A DNA stretch of 21,120 nt from JBBRLA01 sp038231615. Its GTDB lineage: Bacteria > Myxococcota_A > Polyangia > Palsa-1104 > JAEUJZ01. The position numbers and the translations under genes are program-made. The stretch is taken from positions 1 to 21,120 of the forward strand of contig JBBRLA010000056.1 in assembly GCA_038231615.1 (NCBI GenBank), written 5' to 3'. Numbering within the stretch: the first letter of the stretch is position 1; every line of letters starts with the position of its first letter. Below the pieces are notes generated by a model. The model was given only the letters and a program-made list of their open reading frames with translations. It made no database searches and had not been told where the DNA came from. Shown here one piece after another: positions 7,301 through 13,552 of the stretch.

Positions 7301-7865
7301 CATCGAGATTCTGCGGCAGAACCCGAAGATGAGGCTGCGCGTCGAGGGTCATACGGACAACGTGCCGTTCAAGCGGCCCGGTGGAAACATGAGACTGTCC
7401 AAGGACCGGGCCTCGTCGGTGCGCGATTATCTGGTCGAGCACGGCAAGATCGCCCCGGACCGCCTGGTCAGCGAGGGCTACGGAGACACGCGGCCTCTTG
7501 GCGCGAACAGCACCGCGGACGGCCGGGCGAAGAACCGTCGCACCGACTTCGTCATCCTCAACCCGGAGGACGTACGGGGGACCACGATCCAGAACGACGA
7601 TGGGCCGGTCCAAGGCGTCGGCGCAGGTCCTGGCGACACCGGGGTGCCGGCCCAGGACAACGGCAACAATAATGATAACGGCAACAATAATGGCGGCGGC
7701 AGCCCAGGCAACAAAGCGTCCGGCACGACGCCCTCCCCTGCGGCCAGGCAGGAGCAGAACTGGACGACCGGCACCCCGAACCAGCCGGCCAAACCCGCCC
7801 CAGGCAACCAGCCGACCCACAACCAGCCCGGTAGCAAGAATCCAGGCTGGCAGATGATTCCCTAA
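4326..7865 (+). CDS. traA-traB: TraA-TraB-like outer-membrane-exchange fusion protein
   Basis: A 1179-residue exported protein that reads as two proteins end to end. The first half has a signal peptide (cleavage near AKA51|D), a PA14-like beta-sandwich (about 100-232, with FAARVRGYVNV and GLYPVELVYYQNG) and Cys-rich repeats (269-424). It ends in a MYXO-CTERM signal (GGC at 434-436, hydrophobic 446-460, KRTSRR). This is the layout of TraA, the myxobacterial cell-surface receptor for outer-membrane exchange. The second half begins with another signal peptide (RRRR476-479, AHA498|Q). It continues with a probable beta-barrel (510-780), two four-Cys InlB-like repeats (801-871, 877-955), an OmpA peptidoglycan-binding domain (970-1080, GHTDN...RRTDF) and an Asn/Gly/Pro-rich tail; this fits TraB. 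The ATG at 4326 has GGAGG 6 nt upstream; in-frame ATGs at 4176 and 4362 are less well supported. TraA and TraB are normally separate partners. Identity rests on recalled architecture. Confidence 0.78.
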   Translation: MDSGACSDREAGMGTRTPRRDTSGLCFPAFLMLTLASISSSFTLFAPMAKADPVQILANQAVSSIRRDMGHGICATVVHVKDPQIGTPFSNADDAIGVLNQSIGQGAVDGKVSRVFRTANFRNSDVDALGDFPMGDFFPFSNDPAAMPRGNNRNFAARVRGYVNVTPAGTYTNAVHADDGARLRIGGSLITDNDERMFARELRQVNYAAPGLYPVELVYYQNGSFAVVELSVAGSAETEGHPDNLDTTRFHLLPTAQLFTARVGDSQSCTECSDDAPCGPGAYCAKDWPGPAPNGLCQPCATANRCGDTCMQCPGDKPICQPNGCVQCLSDGDCPGGQNCDLKDNICKNGKPCNSNADCTSGQVCDSDQGICLAPPTPCTNDMDCGSQQMCDLTKKLCVTAPEPCSSDMQCAASKICDPGTSMCKARPRPRYIGGCSASAPASGPAGLWALGLLLGLVWLKRTSRRSLAAQVSGSRRRRAVWLFLPGFFFLIPGSAHAQLISANTQTFHPAIGPENIITVEGTRTPRPWRPLFAGLLEFSYRPLRLIDPISHDTLADTVSSSTTLHLMAGIGLSRYVSVAADLPVVLYQGFDQRTPVTDVPQAPGPAGVGDLRLVGKWRLINNEDGGFGLAFVPQITFPTGSGTNLRGADAYGIEPRVAADWRTHDGLIVALNLGFLGRTSDQTVRDMKVGSQITYGLGAYVPIASGFGVAGELNGTTSVSRVVNGSLYSPLEGDLAGRWVSRSGINVNLGVGTGFTSAVGSPEVRLFASIGFLPFGQSRRPPRSISTSGPMVHNEVYKTGSGTGLVTSNPPGIRCGELCDARFRYGIEVALSAVPDEHSIFVGWSGPCSGTDACVIRTHEDLRVTAEFAHKSEPRGTLTVDKMGTGTGIIAGQPSGVLCGLHCSASYRLNEVVHLTATPDKGSRFIGWTGPCSGVGACEVSVGGDAVVGAKFNKIEVEIGVKKIDLKGKNVFFETAKAIIDSNSNYLLDDIIEILRQNPKMRLRVEGHTDNVPFKRPGGNMRLSKDRASSVRDYLVEHGKIAPDRLVSEGYGDTRPLGANSTADGRAKNRRTDFVILNPEDVRGTTIQNDDGPVQGVGAGPGDTGVPAQDNGNNNDNGNNNGGGSPGNKASGTTPSPAARQEQNWTTGTPNQPAKPAPGNQPTHNQPGSKNPGWQMIP
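5625..5723 (+). other. Internal MYXO-CTERM sorting signal
   Basis: This segment encodes residues 434-466 of the fusion protein: Gly-Gly-Cys, a Ser/Ala/Pro/Gly spacer, a Leu-rich membrane segment and a basic KRTSRR end. MYXO-CTERM tripartite signals normally sit at the extreme C-terminus, where a processing protease removes the membrane anchor and the Cys stays on the surface protein. Here more than 700 residues follow, which is the clearest sign that two proteins are joined. Confidence 0.8.
5751..5819 (+). other. Internal second signal peptide containing a T9 homopolymer
   Basis: Residues 476-498 show a basic n-region (four Arg), a hydrophobic core and a classical signal-peptidase site, SAHA|Q. 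Nine consecutive T (5786-5794) encode the Phe run in the core. An in-frame GTG at 5739 could serve as a separate start, but no Shine-Dalgarno precedes it. Removing one T gives TGA four codons after the Gly codon at 5784; adding one T gives TAG at the base triplet ending at 5809. Confidence 0.75.
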
Positions 7866-7867
7866 AC

Positions 7868-8063
7868 AGAAGCACCTGGACCGGGCAGCTTTTGGCGTAC
7901 CTCTCCCCCATGTCCTCGCATTCGCGAGGCCATGGGTGGGCCCACGCCGACTCGCGAATGCGAGTCGGTGGGGAGTGCCCCCTCGCTTCTTCGGTCACGT
8001 ACAGTAGTACGCTCCCTCAGTCGCTGCGGGGTGCGCCAAAATCTGCTCCGGCCATGTGCTTCT
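7868..8063. repeat. Nested palindromic intergenic element
   Basis: The outer arms 7868-7900 and 8031-8063 are inverted copies matching at 27 of 33 positions without gaps. Inside them, 7915-7928 and 7951-7964 form a perfect 14-bp inverted repeat, and each of those arms is itself a small hairpin (CTCGC-ATTC-GCGAG). A third hairpin, CGTAC-AGTA-GTACG, lies near 7997-8010. The element starts 2 bp after the traA-traB-like stop codon. It has no coding capacity or transposase. It may be a non-autonomous palindromic repeat (MITE- or REP-like) or a structured 3' UTR; no T-run marks a simple terminator. Confidence 0.75.
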
Positions 8064-8260
8064 TCCTGAAATGACTCTTCATTAACTGACGCGACCCTGA
8101 TCCCAGCAAAGACGCGGAGTTTGGCGGATGTGAACTTCGACTTTGAAACGAGTTCGAATTTCGAATTTAGCAGGACCCGGTCGCCGGGGCGGACCAGTCT
8201 CCGCTCTTTTATCGAATCGAGATTGTCGTCACCGGGCTCGGCGAGCGGTGGTTCTGACCC
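8064..8260. other. Intergenic stretch without a recognised gene
   Basis: This region lies between the palindromic element and the amidase stop codon. It contains two TTCGAA palindromes (8153-8158, 8160-8165) in a locally AT-richer patch and a GC-rich hairpin CCCGG-TCG-CCGGG at 8176-8188. That hairpin is downstream of the amidase on the minus strand but has no T-run, so termination there is doubtful. A 61-codon open frame from 8121 has no coding signs and runs into the amidase antisense. Confidence 0.5.
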
Positions 8261-9673
8261 TCAGGGCATGACCACGTCCATGTCGCTCGCGTTGACCAAG
8301 GCGTAGCGGTGGTTGAAGGCGATCTGATAATACTTAGCGTCGTCCTTCACCACCACGTGATGCGACTCCGCCAGGGTCTTCGCGTAGCTGCGCGCCCAAT
8401 AGTAATCCGCGGCGAAGGGCCCCGTGGCCACGTAGTGCTGCCCGAACGGCAGGTCGTAGATCTTTTCGACCGTGGGCGGCATCGTTGGTGGCTGGAAGGC
8501 CGCCGCCCCCGGGTAGCCGACCCCGTACACCGGCGCGGACATCAGCCCCGCCTTCGGCGTCACCAGCATCCGCTGCGCGCTCCGAGTCGCCGCCATCCCC
8601 GGGTTCTCCATCCACACCATTTCCCCGCCAAATTCAATCTGGTCCCAGTCTCCCTGCCGCTGCGCCCGGTGGTAGCTCCTTCCCGTCGCCGCCTTGTCGC
8701 CCCAGTTGAAGACCCGGTCACCCGGCCAGACCAGGTAGGGGTTGGCGATGAACGGCGCCATCGCATCCGGCATCGTACGAAGGTACAGAAAGTTCGCCGC
8801 CACCGACGGCTCCGACCCGCAGGTCATACTTTCGTCGGGGCTGAAGCAATAGGTCATCGCCGGCTTGTTGGTCGAAAACTTGGGCCGAATCACCACCGGC
8901 CCGGCCTTCCCCTGGTCCGCCTGCTCATCATTCATGCCGGCCTGCACCAGTTGCATGTAATGGTCCCAGTTCCAGTAGGGACCCGGGTCCCAGTGCATGC
9001 TCTTCTGCTTCGCCGCCAGGGTGCCGGGGACCTCCTCGTGGCCGAAGATATGCGCCCGGTCGAGCGGAATGTTGTAGCGTTTGCCCAGGTAGCGCACCAG
9101 TTTCGCCGAGGCCTGGTACATTTCCTCGCTGTACCAGCGGTAGCCCTCCGCAGCGAAGCCGGTGTGCTCGATGCCGACGGAGTGCGCGTTGAAGTACCAG
9201 TTGCCGGCGTGCCAGGCCACATTCTTGGGCGGCACCATCTCGACCACGTGGCCGTCCTCCGATCGTACCACGTAGTGCGCGGTGGCGACGTTGGCCGGAT
9301 CGGTGAAGATCTTGAGGGTCTCCTCATAGGTGGCATCGGTGTCGTGGATCACGATGTAGCGAATGTCGAGGCCGTCGTTCGGCCGATCGGCCAGATCGTA
9401 GTTGCCGTAGGCGCCGGTCTTCGGGTCGGAGATGTCATAAGCCGCGGGGATGATCTCGCAAGCCAGTTCCGGCGGGCAGTCGGCGCCGTTGCCCACCGGC
9501 GTCATGTCGGGCGGGGTTCCTGGGCGCATATCGGCGGGCGTGGTGTTGGGCGGGCCTTCCATTGGATCGCCACACGCGACGAGCGTCACCTCCCCGGAAA
9601 GCAGTGAGAAGCAGAGCAAGAACCGCGACCCGACAGGACATCGGGCGGGCAGGGCGCCTTCGAGCATCAGCAT
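8261..9673 (-). CDS. Lipoprotein N-acetylmuramoyl-L-alanine amidase (Amidase_2/AmpD-like)
   Basis: A 470-residue zinc amidase predicted to cut the MurNAc-L-Ala bond of peptidoglycan or its fragments in the periplasm. The N-terminus has a hydrophobic stretch and a lipobox LVAC34, so it is probably lipid-anchored; a Pro/Thr-rich linker follows. The amidase domain spans about 95-245. Zinc ligands by comparison with AmpD are His110 (IVIHDTD), His212 (FGHEEV) and Asp229 (DPGPYWNW), and the AWHAG and SVGIEH substrate-fold motifs are present. The C-terminal 200 residues look like two SH3-like wall-binding segments (about 275-340 and 350-465), a weaker call. The ATG has a perfect AAGGAGG six bases upstream. 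The enzyme could serve wall remodelling, fragment recycling or attack on other cells; the neighbouring genes do not distinguish these. Confidence 0.9.
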   Translation of the reverse strand: MLMLEGALPARCPVGSRFLLCFSLLSGEVTLVACGDPMEGPPNTTPADMRPGTPPDMTPVGNGADCPPELACEIIPAAYDISDPKTGAYGNYDLADRPNDGLDIRYIVIHDTDATYEETLKIFTDPANVATAHYVVRSEDGHVVEMVPPKNVAWHAGNWYFNAHSVGIEHTGFAAEGYRWYSEEMYQASAKLVRYLGKRYNIPLDRAHIFGHEEVPGTLAAKQKSMHWDPGPYWNWDHYMQLVQAGMNDEQADQGKAGPVVIRPKFSTNKPAMTYCFSPDESMTCGSEPSVAANFLYLRTMPDAMAPFIANPYLVWPGDRVFNWGDKAATGRSYHRAQRQGDWDQIEFGGEMVWMENPGMAATRSAQRMLVTPKAGLMSAPVYGVGYPGAAAFQPPTMPPTVEKIYDLPFGQHYVATGPFAADYYWARSYAKTLAESHHVVVKDDAKYYQIAFNHRYALVNASDMDVVMP

Positions 9674-9763
9674 GAGCGGCCTCCTTGGAGGACGATTGCT
9701 AACACGGCGAAGGGCCTGGCGGCAAAGGCTATCGCGCCAGCCCCGTGCGTCGGCCGGCTCTGC

Positions 9764-10134
9764 TCATTCAGGTCGATCAATTTGCAGCTCGAACTCCTGC
9801 TTGGTCTGGCTTTTCGGCGGCACCATCACGCCCGCGTTGTTGATGAGCAAATCCAGGCGGTCGTGCCCGGCGGCGAATGGCTCGGCGAAGCGGCGGACGG
9901 AGTCCAGATCGGACAAGTCCAGGGCCTGCGCCTCCACGCTGCCCGCGGGCCCCTCGGCTGGATGCGCTCGGCGGCGGCGGCGCCCTTCTGCATGTCGCGG
10001 CAGGCCAGGACAACCCGGGCGCCCTTGCGGGACAGGGACCGGGCCGTCTCGTAGCCGATACCGGTGTTGGCGCCAGTGACGATCGCCGTGGGGCCGGACT
10101 GATCAGGGATCGACTCGAACTTCCAGGCGGTCAT
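9764..10134 (-). pseudogene. Frameshifted, truncated short-chain dehydrogenase/reductase
   Basis: The reading starts at an ATG (10134) with AAGGAG six bases upstream and encodes an SDR N-terminus with the NAD(P)-binding TGANTGIG and VVLACRDMQKG. Near 9970 the frame shifts: the family-like sequence EGPAGSVEAQALDLSDLDSV and LDLLINNAGVMVPP continues in another frame, consistent with loss of one G from a GGCC-type context. The shifted frame then stops at 9764-9766, just after QTKQEFELQ. The result covers about 120 of the 300 or so residues usual for this retinol-dehydrogenase-like subgroup, and the catalytic YxxxK is missing. Two independent lesions argue for a decayed gene, although the frameshift alone could be a sequencing error. 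A -35-like TTGACA lies upstream at 10205-10200 without a good -10. Confidence 0.82.
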
Positions 10135-10244
10135 GAGAAACTCCTTGGCTTCCTTTTGCTTCAGGGAGCTGTCTGGAACCTGACAATCAAGGCCTACTCT
10201 GTCAAGTGCGTAAAGAGTGTCCGCGGGACCTTCCCTGCCCCTCG

Positions 10245-10868
10245 CTACTTGGTCGCCTCGAACTTCAGCGCCGCCGAGTTGATGCAGTAACGCAGGCCGG
10301 TGGGCCTTGGGCCGTCGTCGAAGACGTGCCCCAGGTGGCCGCCGCAACGGGCACACTTGACCTCATCGCGGTCCATGCCGAGGCTCTTGTCGGTTTGGGA
10401 CTCGATATCGCGCTTCTCTGCCGGGGCCCAGAAGCTGGGCCAGCCGGTGCCCGATTCAAACTTCTCGTCCGAACGGAAGAGGAGCAGCCCACAGGCGGCG
10501 CAGCGGTAAAGACCGTGCCGGTGCTCGTTCCAGAAGGTGCCGGTAAACGCCCGCTCGGTGCCCTTCTGCCGCAGGATGTTGAACTGCTCCGGGGTCAGCT
10601 GGGCCTTCCATTCGGCCTCGGACTTCTGGACTTTCTCGATCTTCAGGTTCTTGTCTGCCATGGGAATCCTCTGGTCGCTGCCCTTTTTCTCGCTCTCCGG
10701 CTCCTTGGGGGTCGCGCCGGCCGCGGGGATGAAGTTCACCTTGTTGCCCTGTTCCGGCGCCTGTTCGGGCGCACGTACGGGGGGCTGCTGCTTGGGCGTG
10801 CACCCAGGTCCGATTCCGAGGCCCAGTACCAGCACCCCGTTCAGCAGGGCCAGCCATGTTCGCTTCAT
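10245..10868 (-). CDS. msrB: Peptide methionine-(R)-S-oxide reductase MsrB, exported form
   Basis: MsrB reduces methionine-R-sulfoxide in proteins back to methionine. The 207-residue product has a hydrophobic signal (residues 5-19) ending in a lipobox-like GPGC23, then a Pro/Glu/Lys-rich linker, so a membrane-anchored periplasmic enzyme is likely; the lipobox is imperfect. The catalytic domain runs from LTPEQFNILRQKGTERAFTG (91-110) to the end. Zinc cysteines are C123, C126, C172 and C175. GTGWPSFW (140-147) and GGHLGHVFDDGP (176-187) are typical, and the catalytic Cys is C195 in RYCINS. The start at 10868 follows GAGGAG at good spacing, and the frame open upstream to 11126 overlaps murC and is discounted. 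Met70 could start a cytosolic form. It follows murC in the same direction after 121 bp, so read-through is possible, but the separate Shine-Dalgarno and gap suggest its own unit. Confidence 0.93.
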   Translation of the reverse strand: MKRTWLALLNGVLVLGLGIGPGCTPKQQPPVRAPEQAPEQGNKVNFIPAAGATPKEPESEKKGSDQRIPMADKNLKIEKVQKSEAEWKAQLTPEQFNILRQKGTERAFTGTFWNEHRHGLYRCAACGLLLFRSDEKFESGTGWPSFWAPAEKRDIESQTDKSLGMDRDEVKCARCGGHLGHVFDDGPRPTGLRYCINSAALKFEATK

Positions 10869-10989
10869 CGTGAATGCTCCTCGGGTTCTGTCTGTCGCGT
10901 TCATGAAAGGACGATCAAGGATGATCCATGGATGTCCGCGGCGCCACCCCGGTGACATGGTCCCCCGGCAGCCACGGCCGGTGACCCGG

Positions 10990-12390
10990 TCACTGCTTCT
11001 GGGCGAGCTGATCCAGCAGATCGTCGCCGGTCTGCCCGATGTCCCCTGCCCCCAGGGTAATGACGATGTCGCCCTCCCGCAGGTGGGGTAGCATGGCCGC
11101 CGAAAGGTCGGCCCGGCGGGGCACATAGCGCACCCCCCGGTGGCCGTGGTCGTGCATCTCGCGGGTCAGGCGGTCTGCCGACACCCCCTCGATGGGCTCC
11201 TCGCCGGCGGCGTAGATGTCGCTGACAAAAACCAGCTCGGCGTCGTTGAAGGCGCGGGCGAATTCCAGGAGCAGGTCGCGGGTGCGGCTGTAGCGGTGGG
11301 GCTGGAAGGCCACCACCAGGCGCTGGTCGTGGAAGCCGGCGCGCGCCCCGGACAGCGTCGCCCGGATCTCCGCCGGGTGGTGCCCATAGTCGTCCACCAC
11401 CATCACCCCACCGGCCTTGCCGCGCACGGTGAAGCGCCGCCCCACCCCCTCGAAGGACGAGATGCCCTGCTGGAACACCGGGAAGGGAATGCCTAAAAAG
11501 TCGCTCACCGCCAGCACGGACAGGGCATTGAGCACGTTGTGGGCCCCCGGCATCGAAATTTCAACCTCCCCTAGCAAGAGGCCCCGATGCAGGGCCTTGA
11601 ATCGAGTGCGCATGCCCTGGAAGCTCAGGTCGGCGGCGCGGTAGTCGGCCAGCGGCGCCAGCCCATAGGTGACGTGGCGCTTCTGCACCTGGGGCAGGAT
11701 CTCCTGCACGTGCTCGTGGTCCAGGCACAAGACCGAGAGGCCGTAGAAGGGCACCTTGTTGATGAAGTTGACGAAGGTCTCCTTCAGGCACTCGAAGGTG
11801 CCGTAGTGATCGAGGTGCTCGGGGTCGATATTGGTCACCACCGCGACGGTCGGGGAAAGGTGCAGGAACGAGCCGTCGGACTCGTCGGCTTCGGCAACCA
11901 GGTACTCGGACTGTCCCAGGCGGGCGTTGGAGCCAAGCTGCGGCAGCCTGCCGCCGATCACCGCGGTGGGGTCCAGGCCAGCGTGGCGCAGCACCGTGGC
12001 CAGCATCGAGGTGGTGGTGGTCTTGCCGTGGGAGCCGGCCACGGCGATGCCGAACTTCATGCGCATCAGTTCGGCCAGCATCTCGGCCCGGGGGATCACC
12101 GGGATGCCCCGGCGCCGCGCCTCCAGCACCTCGGGGTTGGTGTTGCGCACCGCGCTAGACACCACCACCACGTCGGCCTCGCCAGAAAGCAGATCTAGGT
12201 GCTCGGCGGCGTGGCCGGCCTTCACCACCCCGCCCAAGGAGACCAGGCGGCGGGTCACATCGGATTCGCGCAGATCGGTGCCCGATACCTTGTAGCCCAG
12301 GTTGAGCAGCACCTCCGCGATGCCGGACATGCCGATCCCGCCAATTCCGACGAAGTGGATGCGGGTGTCCGGCTTGTGCTTCTGGAACAT
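10990..12390 (-). CDS. murC: UDP-N-acetylmuramate--L-alanine ligase MurC
   Basis: This cytosolic ATP-dependent ligase adds L-Ala to UDP-MurNAc, the first amino acid of the peptidoglycan stem. The 466-residue length is normal. The N-terminal Rossmann motif is HFVGIGGIGMSGIAE (12-26), the ATP-binding P-loop is GSHGKTTTT (119-127), EADESDGSF follows at 168-176, and the C-terminal domain carries VDDYGHHPAEI (333-343) and FQPHRYSRT (363-371). The start at 12390 is preceded by AAAAGGAG eight bases away, and the longer open frame upstream overlaps murG and is discounted. It lies 34 bp after murG, the last gene of the recognisable dcw run. A small palindrome, GTGAC-CCG-GTCAC (10981-10993), covers the stop codon but lacks a T-run. 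No key residue appears missing. Confidence 0.97.
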   Translation of the reverse strand: MFQKHKPDTRIHFVGIGGIGMSGIAEVLLNLGYKVSGTDLRESDVTRRLVSLGGVVKAGHAAEHLDLLSGEADVVVVSSAVRNTNPEVLEARRRGIPVIPRAEMLAELMRMKFGIAVAGSHGKTTTTSMLATVLRHAGLDPTAVIGGRLPQLGSNARLGQSEYLVAEADESDGSFLHLSPTVAVVTNIDPEHLDHYGTFECLKETFVNFINKVPFYGLSVLCLDHEHVQEILPQVQKRHVTYGLAPLADYRAADLSFQGMRTRFKALHRGLLLGEVEISMPGAHNVLNALSVLAVSDFLGIPFPVFQQGISSFEGVGRRFTVRGKAGGVMVVDDYGHHPAEIRATLSGARAGFHDQRLVVAFQPHRYSRTRDLLLEFARAFNDAELVFVSDIYAAGEEPIEGVSADRLTREMHDHGHRGVRYVPRRADLSAAMLPHLREGDIVITLGAGDIGQTGDDLLDQLAQKQ

Positions 12391-12424
12391 TGCGTGGGCT
12401 CCTTTTGATGGGTCCGGCTCGGGT

Positions 12425-13552
12425 CTAGCAGGTCGCGCACAGGTGAAGGACGGCAGCGGCCACGTCGCTGGCGGCGTCGGGCCGCCCCAGGCGGTGGGAG
12501 GCCGCCGCCATCGTCGCGAGCACCGCCTGATCGTGGCACAGGTCGAGCAGGACGCCAAGAAAGACCGCGGGCCCGGTGGTCGATTGTGGCAGCACCCGAG
12601 CCGCGCCCTCCTGTTCCAGCCACTCGGCGTTCTTGCGCTGGTGGTCGTCTGCCGCGGTAGGCAGCGGGCAAAGAATCGCCGGGCGGGAAAAGGCCGTCAC
12701 CTCTGCCAGGGTGGTGGCCCCGGCGCGGCCCACCATCAGATCGCACCAAGCGTAGGCCGCGGCCATATCCTCGATGAACGGCTCGACGCGGGCCTCTTTC
12801 TCGGACAGGCCCAGGGCGCGGTAGCGCGCAGCCATCGACCCGGCATCGCCCTCGCCGGTCTGGTGGTGCAGGAGCGGCAGGCGGTGGCGCTCCACCGGGG
12901 ACAGCTCCTCGATGCCGCGCAGGAGCAGGTCGTTGACCGCGTGGGCCCCCTGGGAACCCCCGAGGACCAGCACCCGGGGCCGGCGCGACGCGGCGGCGTT
13001 CCCGGGGCGGGGCGTCCCGGCAACGGCGACGGCGACATCTAGCAGCCGGCGGCGGATGGGATTGCCCAGCAGGCGCACCTTGTGTTTTGGGAAGAAAGCT
13101 TCCGCGGCGGGAAAGGCAGTGAAGATCTGCCCCACGAAGCGCCCGAGGATGCGGTTGGTCACCCCGGGGACGGAGTTCTGCTCCAGGATGGCGGTGGGCC
13201 GGAGCGAAAGGGAGGCCAACATCACCACCGGGCCGGAGGCGTAGCCGCCCACGCCGACGACAGCCTGCGGGCGGAGGCGCCGCAGGAGGGCCAGGGTGGC
13301 CGCGGCGGCCCCGGGCAGGCGCAGGACGCTTTTGAGGGTGCCCAGGGGCCCCATGCGTTTGAGGCCCGCCACGTCGATCAGCTCCAGGGGATAGCCGGCC
13401 CTGGGCACGGCGCGGGCCTCGATGCCCCGGGCGGTGCCGACAAAGGTCACCCGTGCCCCGCGGGCGCGCAGCTCATCGGCCACTGCCAGCCCCGGGAACA
13501 GATGGCCGCCGGTGCCGCCGCCAGCAATTATGATGTGCGGGGGCGTGCTCAT
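12425..13552 (-). CDS. murG: Lipid II synthase MurG (undecaprenyl-PP-MurNAc-pentapeptide GlcNAc transferase)
   Basis: MurG is a peripheral inner-membrane glycosyltransferase that adds GlcNAc to lipid I to make lipid II. The 375-residue GT-B protein shows the N-terminal glycine loop GGGTGGH (11-17), GVGGYAS (100-106), EQNSVPG (124-130), the second glycine loop GGSQGA (198-203), HQTG (230-233) and the UDP-GlcNAc site GRAGATTLAE (275-284) with DDHQRKNA (302-309). Its ATG overlaps the ftsW stop in an ATGA arrangement, and no separate Shine-Dalgarno is evident, so translation is probably coupled to ftsW. This ftsW-murG-murC order is classical for dcw clusters. Confidence 0.97.
   Translation of the reverse strand: MSTPPHIIIAGGGTGGHLFPGLAVADELRARGARVTFVGTARGIEARAVPRAGYPLELIDVAGLKRMGPLGTLKSVLRLPGAAAATLALLRRLRPQAVVGVGGYASGPVVMLASLSLRPTAILEQNSVPGVTNRILGRFVGQIFTAFPAAEAFFPKHKVRLLGNPIRRRLLDVAVAVAGTPRPGNAAASRRPRVLVLGGSQGAHAVNDLLLRGIEELSPVERHRLPLLHHQTGEGDAGSMAARYRALGLSEKEARVEPFIEDMAAAYAWCDLMVGRAGATTLAEVTAFSRPAILCPLPTAADDHQRKNAEWLEQEGAARVLPQSTTGPAVFLGVLLDLCHDQAVLATMAAASHRLGRPDAASDVAAAVLHLCATC

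Noticed and set aside
5739..7865. GTG at 5739 as start of a separate traB gene
   Set aside because: No Shine-Dalgarno, and the upstream frame is open without a stop, so a separate gene cannot be claimed; kept as an alternative within the fusion finding.
8121..8306. 61-codon plus-strand frame
   Set aside because: No Shine-Dalgarno, Ser/Arg-rich translation, runs into the amidase antisense.
8309..9607. Plus-strand open frame of 432 codons
   Set aside because: Antisense to the amidase, which has catalytic motifs and a perfect Shine-Dalgarno.
10869..11126. N-terminal extension of MsrB
   Set aside because: Overlaps murC coding sequence; the signal peptide and a good Shine-Dalgarno place the start at 10868.
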